NCBI RefSeq assembly: GCF_010093595.1
Contig: NW_022985449.1
Span: 431,410-495,409, forward strand
Direction: 5' to 3'
Length of the DNA: 64,000 nucleotides
From: Mytilinidion resinicola
Lineage: Eukaryota; Ascomycota; Dothideomycetes; Mytilinidiales; Mytilinidiaceae
This document shows positions 10,608-22,660 of this stretch, piece by piece. The translations under genes were made by a program, and so were the position numbers. Below the pieces are notes generated by a model, which searched no databases, was not told where the DNA came from, and worked only from the letters and a program-made list of their open reading frames with translations. The number at the start of each line of letters is the position of its first letter. The first letter of the stretch is position 1.

Positions 10608-12430
10608 TCACAAAATATACCTGAACCTCTTCGGCAGCCCCTCTTCCTGCTCCTTCGCCGCCAGCTTCTTATTCTCCCGCCCCAGCACACACCTGATAAC
10701 CATAGCCATGCCCGCACACAAGAAGCACACGCACGCCAGCCCCACACCCGCGGGCACATACTGCGGCCCATTACTCGGCGGGTACATATAACTCCCGTAA
10801 ATTCCCGCCGCATTGCCAAACATGCCGCACGTGGCGACTACGACCGCGCGCTTGCCCAGCGGCCGCGGGAACAACGACGTGATCCACGCCAGGATCATCT
10901 AGAACGGCGGCAGGATGCCTAGCGGCATGAGGTACATGGCGAACCTGCGGGGGCCGACGCCGTGGGTGGTGACGACGAGGATGTTGCCGATGGCGCCAAC
11001 GGCCATGCAGCACGCGATGTGGATGCTGCGCTCGCTGGTTGCGGAGCTGTGGTAGGCGACGAGAAGGGTCGCGATGAGGGTGGCGAACCAGACGGAGACG
11101 GTTAGCAAGAAAGTAGTGGTGCTGTTGTAGCCTAAGGACTTTACGATGGTTGGGAAGAAGTAGGTGAAGGACTGTGCGAGGAGATTGCTGATGGCCTGTT
11201 AGGTCAGCTGAGAAGGAGCGCGAAGGGGATGCCGACGTACTAGTGGTGCATGATCATGAAGAGGTAGAGTCGGTAATCAGAGTACGCGAGCTTCAATGCT
11301 TGCTTCCAGGTGATGGCATCGCGGTCGTCCTGCTCGCCTTGCACGTCCTGCGCTAGCCGCCATTACGCAAAGTGCTTCTCTTCTGTCCACAGGCAGCGCG
11401 TCGTGTTTGGGTAGTCTGGCATGAAAAAGCTAGGGTTTCATCAGCTCACATCATCGACCGCCGTCTCCCGGAAAGGCGAACTTACACGGCTATCATCGCG
11501 ATACCGCATGTAGCAGTTCCTTCGATGATGAACAACCACCGCCATTCCGCAATCCCATGCGCTGGATTCAGATTCGCCAGGATACTGGCTGCGATCAGTC
11601 TCCCAAACCTGATAGCATTTAGCACCCCTCTCCAACTAGTGCAGAAATGCCGTCGAATACTCACATATTCGCCAGCGCGACTCCAGTGTAAAAAATGGCA
11701 AGCCGATGAGCAAGCTCGTGTGCACGATACCAACTCGACATGAGAAATATACACCACCTGTGCCCCATTCATTAGCCCCTCCCCCATACTCATAAATAGG
11801 ATCTCACACTCACGAGAAGAAAGGCGCCTCCGCCGCCCCCAGAAACAATGGACACATCAGTTCCCCAACATACGAGTGCGTCGCCGCCTGGCACGCGCTG
11901 ATCATACCCCAGATGGCCATCATGCCGCAGAGACACAGGCTCGGCCGTACTTTTCGTGAGCAGCAGATTGAACGGGAGTTAGAACAGGATGTAGCCAATG
12001 AATAGAATCGAGATAATGGTGTTGAAGTCTGTGCCTTTGAGGTGGAGATCCGCTTCTAGCGAGCCCAGGTGGGCTTTCGCGAGGGCGTTGCGGTCGAGGA
12101 AGTTTGTTAGATCTAGTCGGGAGGGTTCAGCGAGCTTATAACAGGCACACACGCTTCTTTCTTCTTTTCTTCTTCGGGACGAGTGGTGTAAACTGAGGGA
12201 AGGGGGGGGGAAAGGGGTAGCCTACCCTACACATCAACACAACCCACGGCAACAAATGCCCATCAATCTTCCACAGCAACTGCTTTCGTCCTGAACGCAT
12301 GCCACTCGGCATCCCGCTGCGCGAAGTCGGCCCGCGTACGCCTGCAACTCGTCGTCCGCGCTCTGCGAAGCGCCGGCGGCGCCGACGGCTGGCTTGAGCT
12401 CGTACGCCTCGATCGGGTTGTCGAGGGAAG
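10608..12430 (-). pseudogene. MFS transporter pseudogene (anion:cation symporter / DAL5-like)
   Basis: Protein similarity runs through the whole span in correct order: an N-terminal block (WKIDGHLLPWVVLM, near 12240), LDLTNFLDRNALAKAHLGSL, GTDFNTIISILFIGYIL, ACQAATHSYVGELMCPLF, GAAEAPFF, LIAASILANLNPAHGIAEW, RWLFIIEGTATCGIA, LPDFP-like MPDYPNTTR, TYFFPTIVKSLGYN, and C-terminal FPRPLGKRAVVVATCG, GIYGSYMYP. This is the fungal allantoate/vitamin permease layout. Lesions: stops at 10899-10901 (TAG), 11240-11242 (TAG), 11363-11365 (TAA) and 11979-11981 (TAA), plus frame changes between 12260 and 12400. Some introns remain intact (GTAAGT after 11482). Every stop can come from CAA/CAG or TGG by one C-to-T or G-to-A change. 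It cannot make a transporter. Confidence 0.85.
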
Positions 12431-13734
12431 GTGCGTTTGATATCCATATCCGCGTCCCAATTTGAAAAAAAAAAAAAAAAAGGAAAATTTGGACCCCAAA
12501 CAAAACAATCCAGGAACCAAGGTAAAGGAAAAGGATCTCGAAAACACGGGGTCCCCAGACTACTTAAGCTTTTTCGGACAAGGACCCGCGGATCCAGTCC
12601 CATGGGGTAGGAGAGGTGACGCATTGAGGGGTGTGAGGGAGGCTAAGAGGTGCGCCGATCTAGGCCGGCGGGGAGAAGGCCGAGCGGGGTGTGTGGGGAG
12701 GGATGGGGTGGGGACGGGCTGTCTTAACTGGTATGGGGAGTTGGGGATGGGGTAAGTAGAGGGATGAATCGGTGTGTTGGTGTTATGAACATGTCGGTGT
12801 TGTTAGTGGGACGGAGGGAGAGGGGTTGGAATCGGATGTGAGATGTTTTTTAGTGGGGAGTAAGTATGGCGAGTCTTTACGAAGATGGAAAGGATTGAGA
12901 GGATACTCAGAGGAGGTCTTTTCAAGTAGTTGAGTGATAAAGTAACTATGTGATGTGTGCATAACTAGAATAGTATGGAGATATCCTACTGTACCGCTGT
13001 TTGTTTTAATGTCGACCACTGGACGGTCAAACGGGTTTCCAAGTTCGCGCCAAAACAAATTGAAACAGCAATTGAGCTTCCGGGACACTGAAAACTTAAA
13101 ACGTAATAGTAGATGTGTTGCAGAGCAGGGCTTCATGTTTCTACAAGCCGGGTTTGGCTGCTCGGTTTCGCATCGCAACGCAGTCAATTGTTCGTATGAG
13201 CATGCGTTATCCTCGATTGCAGTGGTATCACTACTACATTCTTTTCTTTTGGAGTGATCTTCATGGGATTTCATCACGCAAGTGGAAATAGGAGCCTCTA
13301 TATTTCAAGACATCGCCAGATAGTATGTCTTGGCCGCCGCAGGAACAGCGTGGACGAGAGAGGACGGTGGCAGATGTCACGTGACACGCTTGATCTTCGC
13401 CGATCCGATCTGCCAGAACCAAAAAAATTTCAAATTACCATGAGTTACCGGTCTTCCACAGATTCTTTCTCTCTTATCGTAACACAATCACAAGATATGA
13501 GGAGGTATGTTCATGATGTTTGTTCTCGTAGCTCTTTTATGATGCCTCTACATACGCATGCATCTCGTATTCACCCACACTCGACCACACCCATCAACAA
13601 CCCTAAATATAGTACAAAGAAGTGTTCAGAAGGTTCCAAGATCCCTAACCCCTTTTAACCGACCCCAAGTTCCGAAACGCTAACCATTTGACACAAGAAC
13701 CCTCAGGAAGAATTGATTACGCACCCACTTGAAC
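12431..13734. other. Intergenic region with a long A-tract
   Basis: Contains an uninterrupted run of about 19 A near 12464-12482, which may be a relic of an inserted poly-A tail or simple slippage, and the 3' flank of the GH128 gene. No gene could be supported. Confidence 0.4.
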
Positions 13735-15171
13735 TTAAGCGGAGGCATACACCGAGCCAATAGTGCTGGGAGTGGTGCCGCTAACGAGCTTTCCATCAGC
13801 AACCATGTAGTAGCTGTACTTCTCAACGAAGGGCTGCTCGTCCAACCACGGCAGCACGGTCTTGAGGAAAGTGGCGACCTGGTCATCAGAGCCCGTGGCC
13901 GCGAACTCGGTGAGCCAGACAGGCTTGCCGCTCTGCGTGTGCGCCTCGGTGACGTGGTCCTTGAAGTACTGGATGTTGGTAGCCGAGTCATACCAATGGA
14001 TGTTGACAACGTCATAGTCGCACTGGCCAGCGCATTCAATGTCCCACGCCTTGAGGTAGCCGAGACCATAGCCCTGGGTTGCATCGCCGTTGGTGACAGA
14101 GGGCGAGGCAACGCGTCCACCGGCGGCCTTGACGGGGTTCATGTACACGATGTGCTTGGCGGCGGCAACTTTGGGGGTGAGGTTGGCCTGGGCTGGGAGT
14201 TCGGGCTCGTTGAATGACATGAAGTTGGTGGAGCCGGACTTGAGCGCCGCCTTCCAGTTGGTTTCCCAGGTGCTGGTGAACTGGTCGCGGAGGTCGATCA
14301 GCATGGGGACGTACTCGAACTTGGAGTTGAGCCCTGAGGAGGTTTGAGCCCAGTTGTATGCCCAGGAGATGGTGTTATCGCCCTCGAAGCAGGTGGTGAG
14401 GGAGGCATCGTTGTATGCAAGACCACGCTTAGTGCCACCGGTGGAGGGGCTGGAGGTTGCGGACGGGGTGGCGGCAGAGGAGACAACCGCGGACGAGTAG
14501 ACAGCAGCACTGGAAACGGCAGCAACCGAGGAAACGGCAACGGGCTTAGAAACAACAGCGGGCGAAGAGACGACAGCGGCAGAGCTCACAGGGACGTAGA
14601 CGCTGGGGACTACGGCGGCGGTGCTAACTTCCTCAGCACTGGACGCCGGAGGAGTGTATGCCGGGGCGGTGTACGCTGGAGGGGTGTAGGCAGCGAAGGA
14701 TGACCTAGAGCTGTGGACGTGGTTGTGACCATGGCTGTGGTAGGCTGCCTGTGAGGATGAAGAGGGAATCGCTTCAGCGGCAACAACGGACGAGCTGACA
14801 GCTTCATAACCGCCACCAGGAGTCACAGTCACGGTGACTGCGTTTGTGGCCGTGACGGTGATGGTCTGCGGCCCGCAGACGCCCTCAGTAGAGACGGCCT
14901 CGGCACCAACAGTTGCAGCCTCAGAGGTAACTGGGACTGCGCTCAGATAGACGGTGGAGACGACGGTCTCGGTAAGGTCGAGGGTCTGCGTAGTAGTCGA
15001 GGTGCCCGGGTAGATGGGGGAGCCGCTGCCAGTGGGAGCATATAGCCCAGTAGTATTCAATGCATAGGGGGCACCAGTGCCCGCTGCGTAGCCGGAAGGA
15101 CGGTAGTGGAAGGGGACCGCAACGGCAGAGGAGACCAGGGACAGGAGTCCGAACTTGGTGAATGATGACAT
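13735..15171 (-). CDS. GH128 (Asl1-like) beta-glucanase, secreted, 478 aa
   Basis: Single exon. Residues 1-18 are a signal peptide (FGLLSLVSSAVAV). A long Ser/Ala/Val/Thr/Pro-rich low-complexity region (about 30-240, with PPAYTAPAYTPPASS and SSAAVVSSPAVVSK) is expected to be O-mannosylated and to act as a stalk. The catalytic domain, about residues 248-475, is the alkali-sensitive-linkage (Asl1-like) glycosyl hydrolase: it opens with KRGLAYND, has FMSFNEPELP (acid/base Glu expected in NEPE), DYDVVNIHWYD and GKPVWLTEFAATG (nucleophile Glu in LTEF). GH128 enzymes act on beta-1,3-glucan of fungal walls. No GPI signal at the C-terminus. The gene has a 3-kb gene-free upstream region. Confidence 0.94.
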   Translation of the reverse strand: MSSFTKFGLLSLVSSAVAVPFHYRPSGYAAGTGAPYALNTTGLYAPTGSGSPIYPGTSTTTQTLDLTETVVSTVYLSAVPVTSEAATVGAEAVSTEGVCGPQTITVTATNAVTVTVTPGGGYEAVSSSVVAAEAIPSSSSQAAYHSHGHNHVHSSRSSFAAYTPPAYTAPAYTPPASSAEEVSTAAVVPSVYVPVSSAAVVSSPAVVSKPVAVSSVAAVSSAAVYSSAVVSSAATPSATSSPSTGGTKRGLAYNDASLTTCFEGDNTISWAYNWAQTSSGLNSKFEYVPMLIDLRDQFTSTWETNWKAALKSGSTNFMSFNEPELPAQANLTPKVAAAKHIVYMNPVKAAGGRVASPSVTNGDATQGYGLGYLKAWDIECAGQCDYDVVNIHWYDSATNIQYFKDHVTEAHTQSGKPVWLTEFAATGSDDQVATFLKTVLPWLDEQPFVEKYSYYMVADGKLVSGTTPSTIGSVYASA

Positions 15172-18100
15172 GGTGTAGGTTGGTATGTGGTTTTATATGG
15201 ACGAGGGTTTGTAGTGGATAGTTTTGCGGTGAGTGTTTTGGACAGGGAGTTTGAGTGCGGCTGCTGGAGCGCAAAGAGTGAGGGAAGCCGACCAGGGCGT
15301 TGCGTGTTGTTGAAAAGAGAGTGATGCGCTTCAAAGGAAGGCGAGTGAATGGAACGAGCGAATGCTCAAGAGAATGACAGCAACAGCACCGTGGATGGAG
15401 AGAATGCGGGTGAGGAGAGAAGGAGGAAGTGTGACTGGGGCGGGCCTGATATCTATTGCGAGGGGGTGGACATAGCGCTGGCATGGGGGTGCGGTGGCCA
15501 TGCCAGTAAGCAAACCAGCGTGCAGTCTTGTTCACAGCGTTTCCCTGGGGGCGGCCCGTTTCACCAGTGAGCCACGCAATCTTGGTCGTCCAGGGGGAGC
15601 TGATGGGGCCGGCCGCGCGTGGAAGCCGCCAATCCTTCGCGACTCACACGCAGCGTCTCGCTGCTGAACCCAGCACACGGCTGGCGAGAGGGCGAGAGCT
15701 ACCCGCTTCGGCCAGGCGCTCCCGGTGTGGTCGCTGGCGCCGGGCGTGAAACGCTTGGTGGCCGAAGTGGGCGCGCGGTGGGCGGGCGAGGATCTGAGCA
15801 AAAGCTTGTCGCTGACAGCTGGCCAGGGGCAGCGACGCCGCCGTGTGAGACGCTCAGGAACCCGCAGCCTCCCGCACGAGGAGCCCTGAAAAGTGCCCAG
15901 GCACAGCAAAGAGACTGGCCGGGAGCACCATGGGTCGTGGCCCCCCCAGCACCAAGCCGGCACTCAACACCAGGCCAACCACGAGAGCGGCAGAAACCCA
16001 CCCAGCCAAGATCACCAGCCGCTGTCGTTCTTGGGCAAACTCCCAGCAAAGATGGGCATGCCGCGCCCCGTCGCCTGTGCTCGATCTTGAACCAGGCGTG
16101 CCAGGACCTCGTCGCTTGTCAGAATCGTGACCCGGAGAGCCTCACCGTGACCGTGCGGTATCGATTCGTGGCTATCATTTCCGTGCAGGATGCTGGAGGA
16201 TCCTCCCCATGGCTTGGTTGCAATCGCCACACTGTATCATGTCCTCGCGAAGCACACCGCGAACTAAAAGCAGTCGCATCCTGGCCTTCACAGGGTCGCT
16301 GTCAGATTGTGGTGTTGCAGTCAGACGGCACAGCAAACTGTGTTGCGGCGAAGAATCATGGTCGCGGAGCCGGCTTACGACTCCTCCAAAAGCATGACCT
16401 GTGGGGATGCTGTCAGTGGCGTCGACGGCTCTTTTCAGCCCCTGTGGTCGGGACCTCGGGACCGGATTGAGACTGCACCACCGAGGAGGCCTGGTGAGCC
16501 TCAAGGGTATCTGATGCTGGAGGTCCAGCGAGGAGGAAGGATGCACCGGGAATTGCTTCAGCCTCATCAGCGAGGGCTCAGGGACGAATACGAGGCGTGC
16601 GAGGGTACATGTATTCATTGAACAGGAACACCAATGTCACGGGTTTCTGAATGCTGACGTCCCATCACAACCTCATCCTGCATCCGGCACCTGCTTCGCC
16701 TCTTCCAAGCACTTGGCTGCCATCTCTCCCTACGAAGTGTATGGGGAGTTTCTACCGATGCTGTCACACTCGAATGGCTCAACGTTATTCCCATGTACCA
16801 CCTAGGTGTCTTGATCTTCATTGTCATTCATCTTCCGACCTTTCATCCTTCAACCCTTTGAAGCATTCATAGTGTGCCTTTAAGGATAAGCTCTTCCTGT
16901 TCTCCGTTTTTACCGCGCATCTTTTACCTGATGGTTAGTATGCAAATACATCGAATAATAGGCCGGTATACTCATCCCTCTATCACCGTCCTTGCATACT
17001 TCTCTCTCCCCACCCGCGCGGAACCAAAGCGCCTCGCCGCACCCCATCACACCCCCTACATCCCAAAAACCCACCCTCCCACCTGCATTCCACCCACTCC
17101 TTACCGCCACCCCACCCCACAGCGCAAAGAAAACTCAGCACAGAATCTACCCTGCCTGCGTGCCGCTTTCGCCTCAAACATGCATAACGAAATTACCCTT
17201 GCCCTCCTGCAGTAAGGCCCAAAAAAAAATGCGGCCCCACATTCCCCCTCTCATTGGCTGGCTACACGAAAACCGGGTACAAGTATAGCCAATGACATCC
17301 AAGTACTAAACATCAGCGCCGCGGTGTTTCAATTCGCGACTCCAGAAACTTGTGTGCGATGTTACATAGCTTTGGAAAACGTGTTATGCATGCCGTGCGA
17401 TGGGGCGTTTTTGTGATGCGTGGCGCTGTTTCTCGAAACGCCCGGCGGCCTTGTTTGGGAGATGCGGGTGGTTCAAAACGGAACATGATTCACGGGTAGT
17501 TAAACTATGCAGCATGCTGTGAGTTTGAGTGGTGGGCCGATGGGATGTTTAGAAACTGCATACCCGAACACAAACGGTTGGATCTTCTTCTACAGGCGCT
17601 GGAATTGGGCGTTTGGAAGAGCTGTTTGGAAGGACTGGCTTATGCGCTGTCTGAAATGCCTCAATGCCATTGCCCAAACGCTATCTGAATAGCCTCAACG
17701 TGTGAAAGAAGACTGAGGCGTGATGCAAAGTCCATCAAGTCGTGAGTCTTAGGCTCCCATCTAAGCTGATGTTTTTCCATCGGGTTTGACGCCGTTTGGA
17801 GTGGCTTCAGCTCACCTAGGTACTGGTAATAAATCAGGGCGTGATACAAAGCCTACAACAGCGATAGGATGCTTTCCAATGATCACAAACACCGTCCTGC
17901 GCATTTCACACACAGACGCCCAGTCCATCGAATAGTAGTAGATTCTCTCCGCATAGGTTACTTTCATCACCCAGCTTCCCCCAAAAAAAGGCCTCCCTAT
18001 CACCTACGCCTTTCATATACTCGTCTAGCGCTTTCAAGCGCCAGCCATCATACCCGAATAAGAGCATCTTCAGCGAGATGCTCACGCTCTTGTCCTAAAG

Positions 18101-18341
18101 CCCAGCCAAAAGAAGATTGCCCTGCAACATGACGCTTATAGCACCAAAGCCACTGAAAACTCCATCATATCTGACTCCTTATCGCTATCATGCATGTCAT
18201 CAGAGAGCGCCATGTAGTGTGCCAAATTGCACCGGAGAGGCAGAAGCAGTGCCGATGAGACGATCGAAACCAAGACTCCGCAAGCCCTCGCTAGGCCGAA
18301 ATTTTGATTATCGTGAGAAAGGAAAAGTAGGGCGTCGGCGA
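15172..18341. other. 3.2-kb intergenic region, GC-rich in its first third
   Basis: 15540-16620 is GC-rich with many overlapping frames but no recognisable domain. 16860-17220 is rich in C and low in complexity on the plus strand. 17460-17870 has scattered GTTTGGA words. No gene supported. The left part must include the GH128 promoter. Confidence 0.4.
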
Positions 18342-21084
18342 TCACGCGAGGTATCGGTACGAGTCCACCTTCGCGCCTTCGATACGCTCGAGGTACTCGC
18401 GCTCAATCAAGCTCTCGATGCGCTTCTTGATCATAGTGACCTCGGGCTTGAACTGTGGGGCGAGCTGGTTGAGTGTCTCGGCGACGAGTTGCTGGTGCGA
18501 GAGTTCCTTGCGTTGTCTGTTGAGAGGTGTTAGTTGGTTCAGATTAGGAGAGAAGGGGATGCGAAATGAGTGGTACGTACTTCATGATCCTGACCACAGC
18601 CGCTTCAATGCAGAAGCCCCTAGAGTCATCGTTCTTCTTCTCAGTCTCCTTCCGCTCCCTGTCGCTCTCTACTTTGTTCCCGTTGGACACCACGCCCACT
18701 TTGATGCGATGGAACTTGCCCATGAAGCCCGCGTTGAAAGAGAAGCGGTCTGTGGGTTTGACATCCTTGCTCATAGGTTCCTTCACTAGGATCCGGGTTT
18801 TGGGAGCCACGGCTAGAGACTGGAGATTCCTGACGAGGTCGCTCACCGGGATGTTGGTTTGCGCCTGGATATCCTCGAATGTTAAGGACACATCCGCTGA
18901 GACTTCGTTGAATAGTAATAGGATGACCATGCCATATGTGGACACGTTAAGCTCATGTCGCCTCTCCTTCTGCGTGCCTTCTTTGCCGGGAACTTTGGGG
19001 AACACCGCTCGGACGTCTGCGGAGCCCATAGCAGCTAGCCAGGTAAGCTGTCTTCCGGAGTGCTTCTCGCCGTAGTATTTCTCGAAGCCTCGCTTTATGC
19101 GATCGATAGCCGGCGGGAAGATGCATTTCAATGTCTTCCCCTCTTCGTCACCAGAACCACCCATAGATTCTAATGGCCATGTCATGCTCGTCAGCACGTT
19201 GATAGCGAGCTCGATACGCTTGGGGTCGGCGTCACCAAGCTGTGCCACATGACCCTTGTACCCGGAGGTAAGCTCTTCGGATATGGTCATATCTTTGAAC
19301 ATTGCCTCTAACTTCATGGTGAAATTGTTCCCAAGCTCAATCTTCATCCTCGAGATCATCTGCTTCTCGACATCGTTACTGATCGACTTGTTCATGAGCA
19401 GTCGCCTACAGAGATGCTTCTTGTAGTATCGCTCAAACAGATCCTTATCCTGAACGTATCGTAGGAGGACAATGGCCTTCTCCAAAACCATGTCGATCTC
19501 GTTTTCGGTCTTGCCTCTGATGCCCTTCTTCATGTTTTCATCGATAAAAAGCGAGATATATTCGGAGCTTCGCGGGAAAGACGAAGCGTTGATAAAGTCG
19601 GCAAAACTCCTCGTTAGAGCTGTCTGGAGGGCATTATCAGAGTTGAATGCATTCTTCCAAATAAGGTCGAATTTGTCCTTCAGCTGTAGTACGTCCTCAA
19701 CCCATTTAATTGCCGCAACGGTTTGTTGATTGAGACTCTTTTCTAAGGCCGGACCTTTGCCTTTGTCGGCACCTTCAGAGGGCGGTGGCGCTTGCGACGC
19801 AGCGATTGCTGCGTTGTTGACCTCTGTACCCATCTCCACTACGCGCTTCTGCATAGCTCTCATAAGCTCGGTCTTCTTAGGATCAACGCGTGCGTTGAGC
19901 TCGTAAACCAAGCTGAGCTCCTCCATACGGTCATTGTCGATCATGAACCGCACGCCGCTTTCCATCTCAATCAGCTCCCGGATGCGATTCTTGATCAGTT
20001 CATCTTCAACAACCTTCTCGATTTTGGGCGTTGTAGATTCCGCAAGCGTAGAGCGACACCGATCCTGCTCTTCAACAATTCTCCGCCGGGTGTGTCTGCA
20101 GTAGGCTCCGGCATCCGACTCCCGCAGCAACAGCTCCGACTCTGCCCTGTAGAAGTCCCGGCTCGTCTCTAGGAAGCTGCCTTCGAATGACGCGACGTAC
20201 AATCTCGACTCGGCCGTGTCCATCTGGCCTTCGTAGAGCCCTTCTAGCATGTACACACAATCCTTGATCATGTGCTTGTCGATAACGTCACCGTCTCGTT
20301 CCATGCGGATCTGCTCCAAGATAACGTGATTCAGCAACTCCAGGACCGAAATACTGTCGCCGTCCTGGGAAAAAGCGTTGAGGATATCGTCGCGGAATAG
20401 AATCATGGCTGAATTGTAGATGGAGAGTCTATGGGTGTCTTGGCAGTAAACGCGATCCTGGTGAAAGGTCAGCCATAGAAACTTGCCGGCAATCGAAAGG
20501 ACATTTGAGACGTGCCATATACATCAAGACATCCGCCAGCATGCCCATGCACACGTGATGGTCCATATAGGCGTCCTTGAGTCCCTTCATGAACTTCTCG
20601 CCTGCAAAGCGGCGTTCATTCGTGGTTGTGCCCCCAATTGCTTGCGAGCTGATCAACAGGTTCGGGGAGAGGAGGTCCTGTATGCGTAGCCGGACTTGCG
20701 TCGTGAGCCAGTCATGCTCGAAATCTCGAACTCGTTTGTACAAGTCTTCTCCCTTCTTCTTAAGCACGATCCGATACGCGTGTCGATATAGCTCCTCGTA
20801 TGAAAGCTTCGAAGCGTTCTTTGTGTGAATCTCGTTGAACGCTGATGCAATAATCTTCCAGGTTTGCTCGAAATCGATCTCTTCGCCTCCATGGATACCC
20901 TTAGGAAACTTCATGTCAGCCGAAGGTAATAAAAGTATCCAGGCTGATGTAAAGCTAAATAGATAGAGGCTTAAGGGCAGCCTTGCGGTGAATGGCGGGG
21001 TGCGGGGACGACAATGTACGAATAGCGGAAGCAACTTACCCTCCGAGGCGGCCGGATCTTTGATCTTCCTCTGCCTGCGATCAT
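18342..21084 (-). CDS. CUL3: Cullin-3, scaffold of BTB-CUL3-RBX1 ubiquitin ligases, about 829 aa
   Basis: Four exons: 21084-21040, 20908-20516, 20457-18581 and 18516-18342. Exon 1 gives the CUL3-type N-terminus ([15 protein letters not shown]), then [20 protein letters not shown] and [19 protein letters not shown]. Cullin repeats follow, and the cullin-homology domain is seen in [40 protein letters not shown] and [17 protein letters not shown]. The winged-helix end carries AAVVRIMK, where the NEDD8-acceptor lysine is expected, finished by exon 4 ([18 protein letters not shown] ... DSYRYLA). Intron 2 (20515-20458) appears to have a GC-AG pair: MYM must join [10 protein letters not shown], and only GCACGT...CAG keeps the frame. 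Divergent from ZIM17 with a 380-bp shared upstream region. Confidence 0.95.
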
Positions 21085-21464
21085 AGCTGCAGTCAAGGGG
21101 TGTTAACGAGAATAGGCAGAAAGTGATGGTATATGAACGTCCCTGGGCGGCGAGGGCGAGGAAACGTTGGAAGCTACTCCGAACAGCGGGGGTGCCTAGA
21201 AGCTTCAAGCGGGCGAACGGCGGGGAAGAGATTCCATGATCTGGGGGCGTGAGCTACTGCAATATGGTGGAGAGCTAGTCGTTAGCAAAGGCTGTGGCCG
21301 TAGTGAAGGAGTGAAAGAGGGCTGACGATAAGTTTGGTGGTGATCTCCAAGGCCGCAGACGGCGACCTAGCGCGCCCGCATTCGTGGGGAGGCGATGACC
21401 AGGTGCTGAACTTTTGCAACCTCACTCGGAAACGTTCAAATCACCACAACTCCATATATCCACC
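21085..21464. promoter_or_regulatory. Divergent CUL3/ZIM17 promoter region
   Basis: 380 bases between the two start codons, transcribed outward on both sides. No specific site recognised. Confidence 0.4.
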
Positions 21465-22133
21465 ATGAATTCATCAAGGAATGTTTTGCGCATGTTGGCT
21501 CAAAAAGGGGTGCCTCCGAATACCTGGACCCCTCGGTCAGAGCTCAGCACAGCGTCCAAACGGCTATTTCATCCGCCACGAACAGCCATCCCTCGAAGAC
21601 CTCAGATACCAATCCTACCACAACGACCTATACTATCTAGAGCCCGATATGAATCAACCGCTACGCCCCCATCAGCGCAGCCACCTGCTGTCTCCCCCGG
21701 GAAGTCGCCCGAATCCCGGCTTGAGCGCGACAAAGTCCCTTCCTACGACATGACCTTCACCTGCAAGAAATGCGACACGCGCTCCTCGCACCGGATCTCA
21801 AAACAAGGCTACTTCCATGGCACTGTACTTGTTACATGCCCAGGTTGCAAGAATAGGCATTTGATCGCTGATCATCTGAAGGTGCACCGACTCTCCTTTC
21901 TGCCCCTAGATCTTCTTTCTGCCCCTAGATCTTCTTTCTGCCTTGATAGCTAGAGGACTGAGCCTGACTGTTAGCAGATATTCTCAGATAAATCCGTCAC
22001 TATCGAAGATTTGATGCGAGAAAAAGGCCAGCTCGTGAGGCGTGGTTCCTTGACTGCGGAAGGCGACGTAGAGATGTGGCCCGACGAGACCACCACCCCT
22101 GAAAAATCTGCAAAAGAGGGCAAAACTGGATAA
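21465..22133 (+). CDS. ZIM17: Mitochondrial Hsp70 escort protein, DNL-type zinc finger
   Basis: Two exons: 21465-21881 and 21978-22133 (96-nt intron, GTGCAC donor, CAG acceptor, phase 0), 190 aa. I chose the ATG at 21465 (context CCACC-ATG), which gives an Arg/Ser-rich, acid-poor mitochondrial presequence ([15 protein letters not shown]). The zinc finger spans about residues 103-150: [20 protein letters not shown] and [19 protein letters not shown], four cysteines in two CxxC pairs. The DNL motif appears as DHL. The C-terminus from exon 2 contains [15 protein letters not shown] and GDVEMWPDE, typical of the family. The protein keeps matrix Hsp70 (Ssc1) soluble during import and Fe-S biogenesis. 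The intron holds a 19-bp unit repeated about 2.4 times (21898-21945). Confidence 0.93.
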
Positions 22134-22660
22134 GAAGCAATGAGAAAATGAAAATTGACTGATTTGCCAACATGGAGTTGAGAAAGATTCAGAAGTAGGG
22201 ATTATGCAATAGGGCAACGCAGAGTCTTCCATGGGCTACGGTCCTATGTAGGGCTGATGGAGAAGAACAATTGTACGATGTGTAAGATAGCCGGTGGGCA
22301 TTGTAACAAAATCTGGGATTGTAATTGGCGTTTAGAGATGCTACAAAGCGACTTGAACAAGGCTCTCTATCCGAGATCGTTATATCTATATACCCACTAC
22401 ACACTATATTTATGAGACCATGAGTCTCTAAAGGCAGTCATAGGCTGTCGTATTCATGAACAACTAGATTTTTTCCTCGAAGCTTTTCAAATTTAGATTG
22501 CCAAATCTTCACAAAAATGGACAGTTAAGTGTGGCAATGACAACCGCGGAAGACGTCAATCATATATTGTGATGATCATACCAATGTATTGTTATTCAGT
22601 TTAATTTCTCATGTGGTTTCACCTCTCAAGTCGATCAACCACCTCTAACAATAGTATACA
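22134..22660. other. Convergent spacer between ZIM17 and the TFIIIC gene
   Basis: About 530 bases of AT-rich 3' flanking DNA; no gene or structured element seen. Confidence 0.4.

Noticed and set aside
15619..16470. 283-codon plus-strand open frame upstream of the GH128 gene
   Set aside because: Arg/Pro/Ser-rich composition typical of translated GC-rich spacer, no motif, overlapped by open frames on the other strand.
20429..21208. Unspliced 259-codon frame at the start of CUL3
   Set aside because: Reads through intron 1 and intron 2; spliced exons restore the CUL3 N-terminus and the DRVYCQ join.
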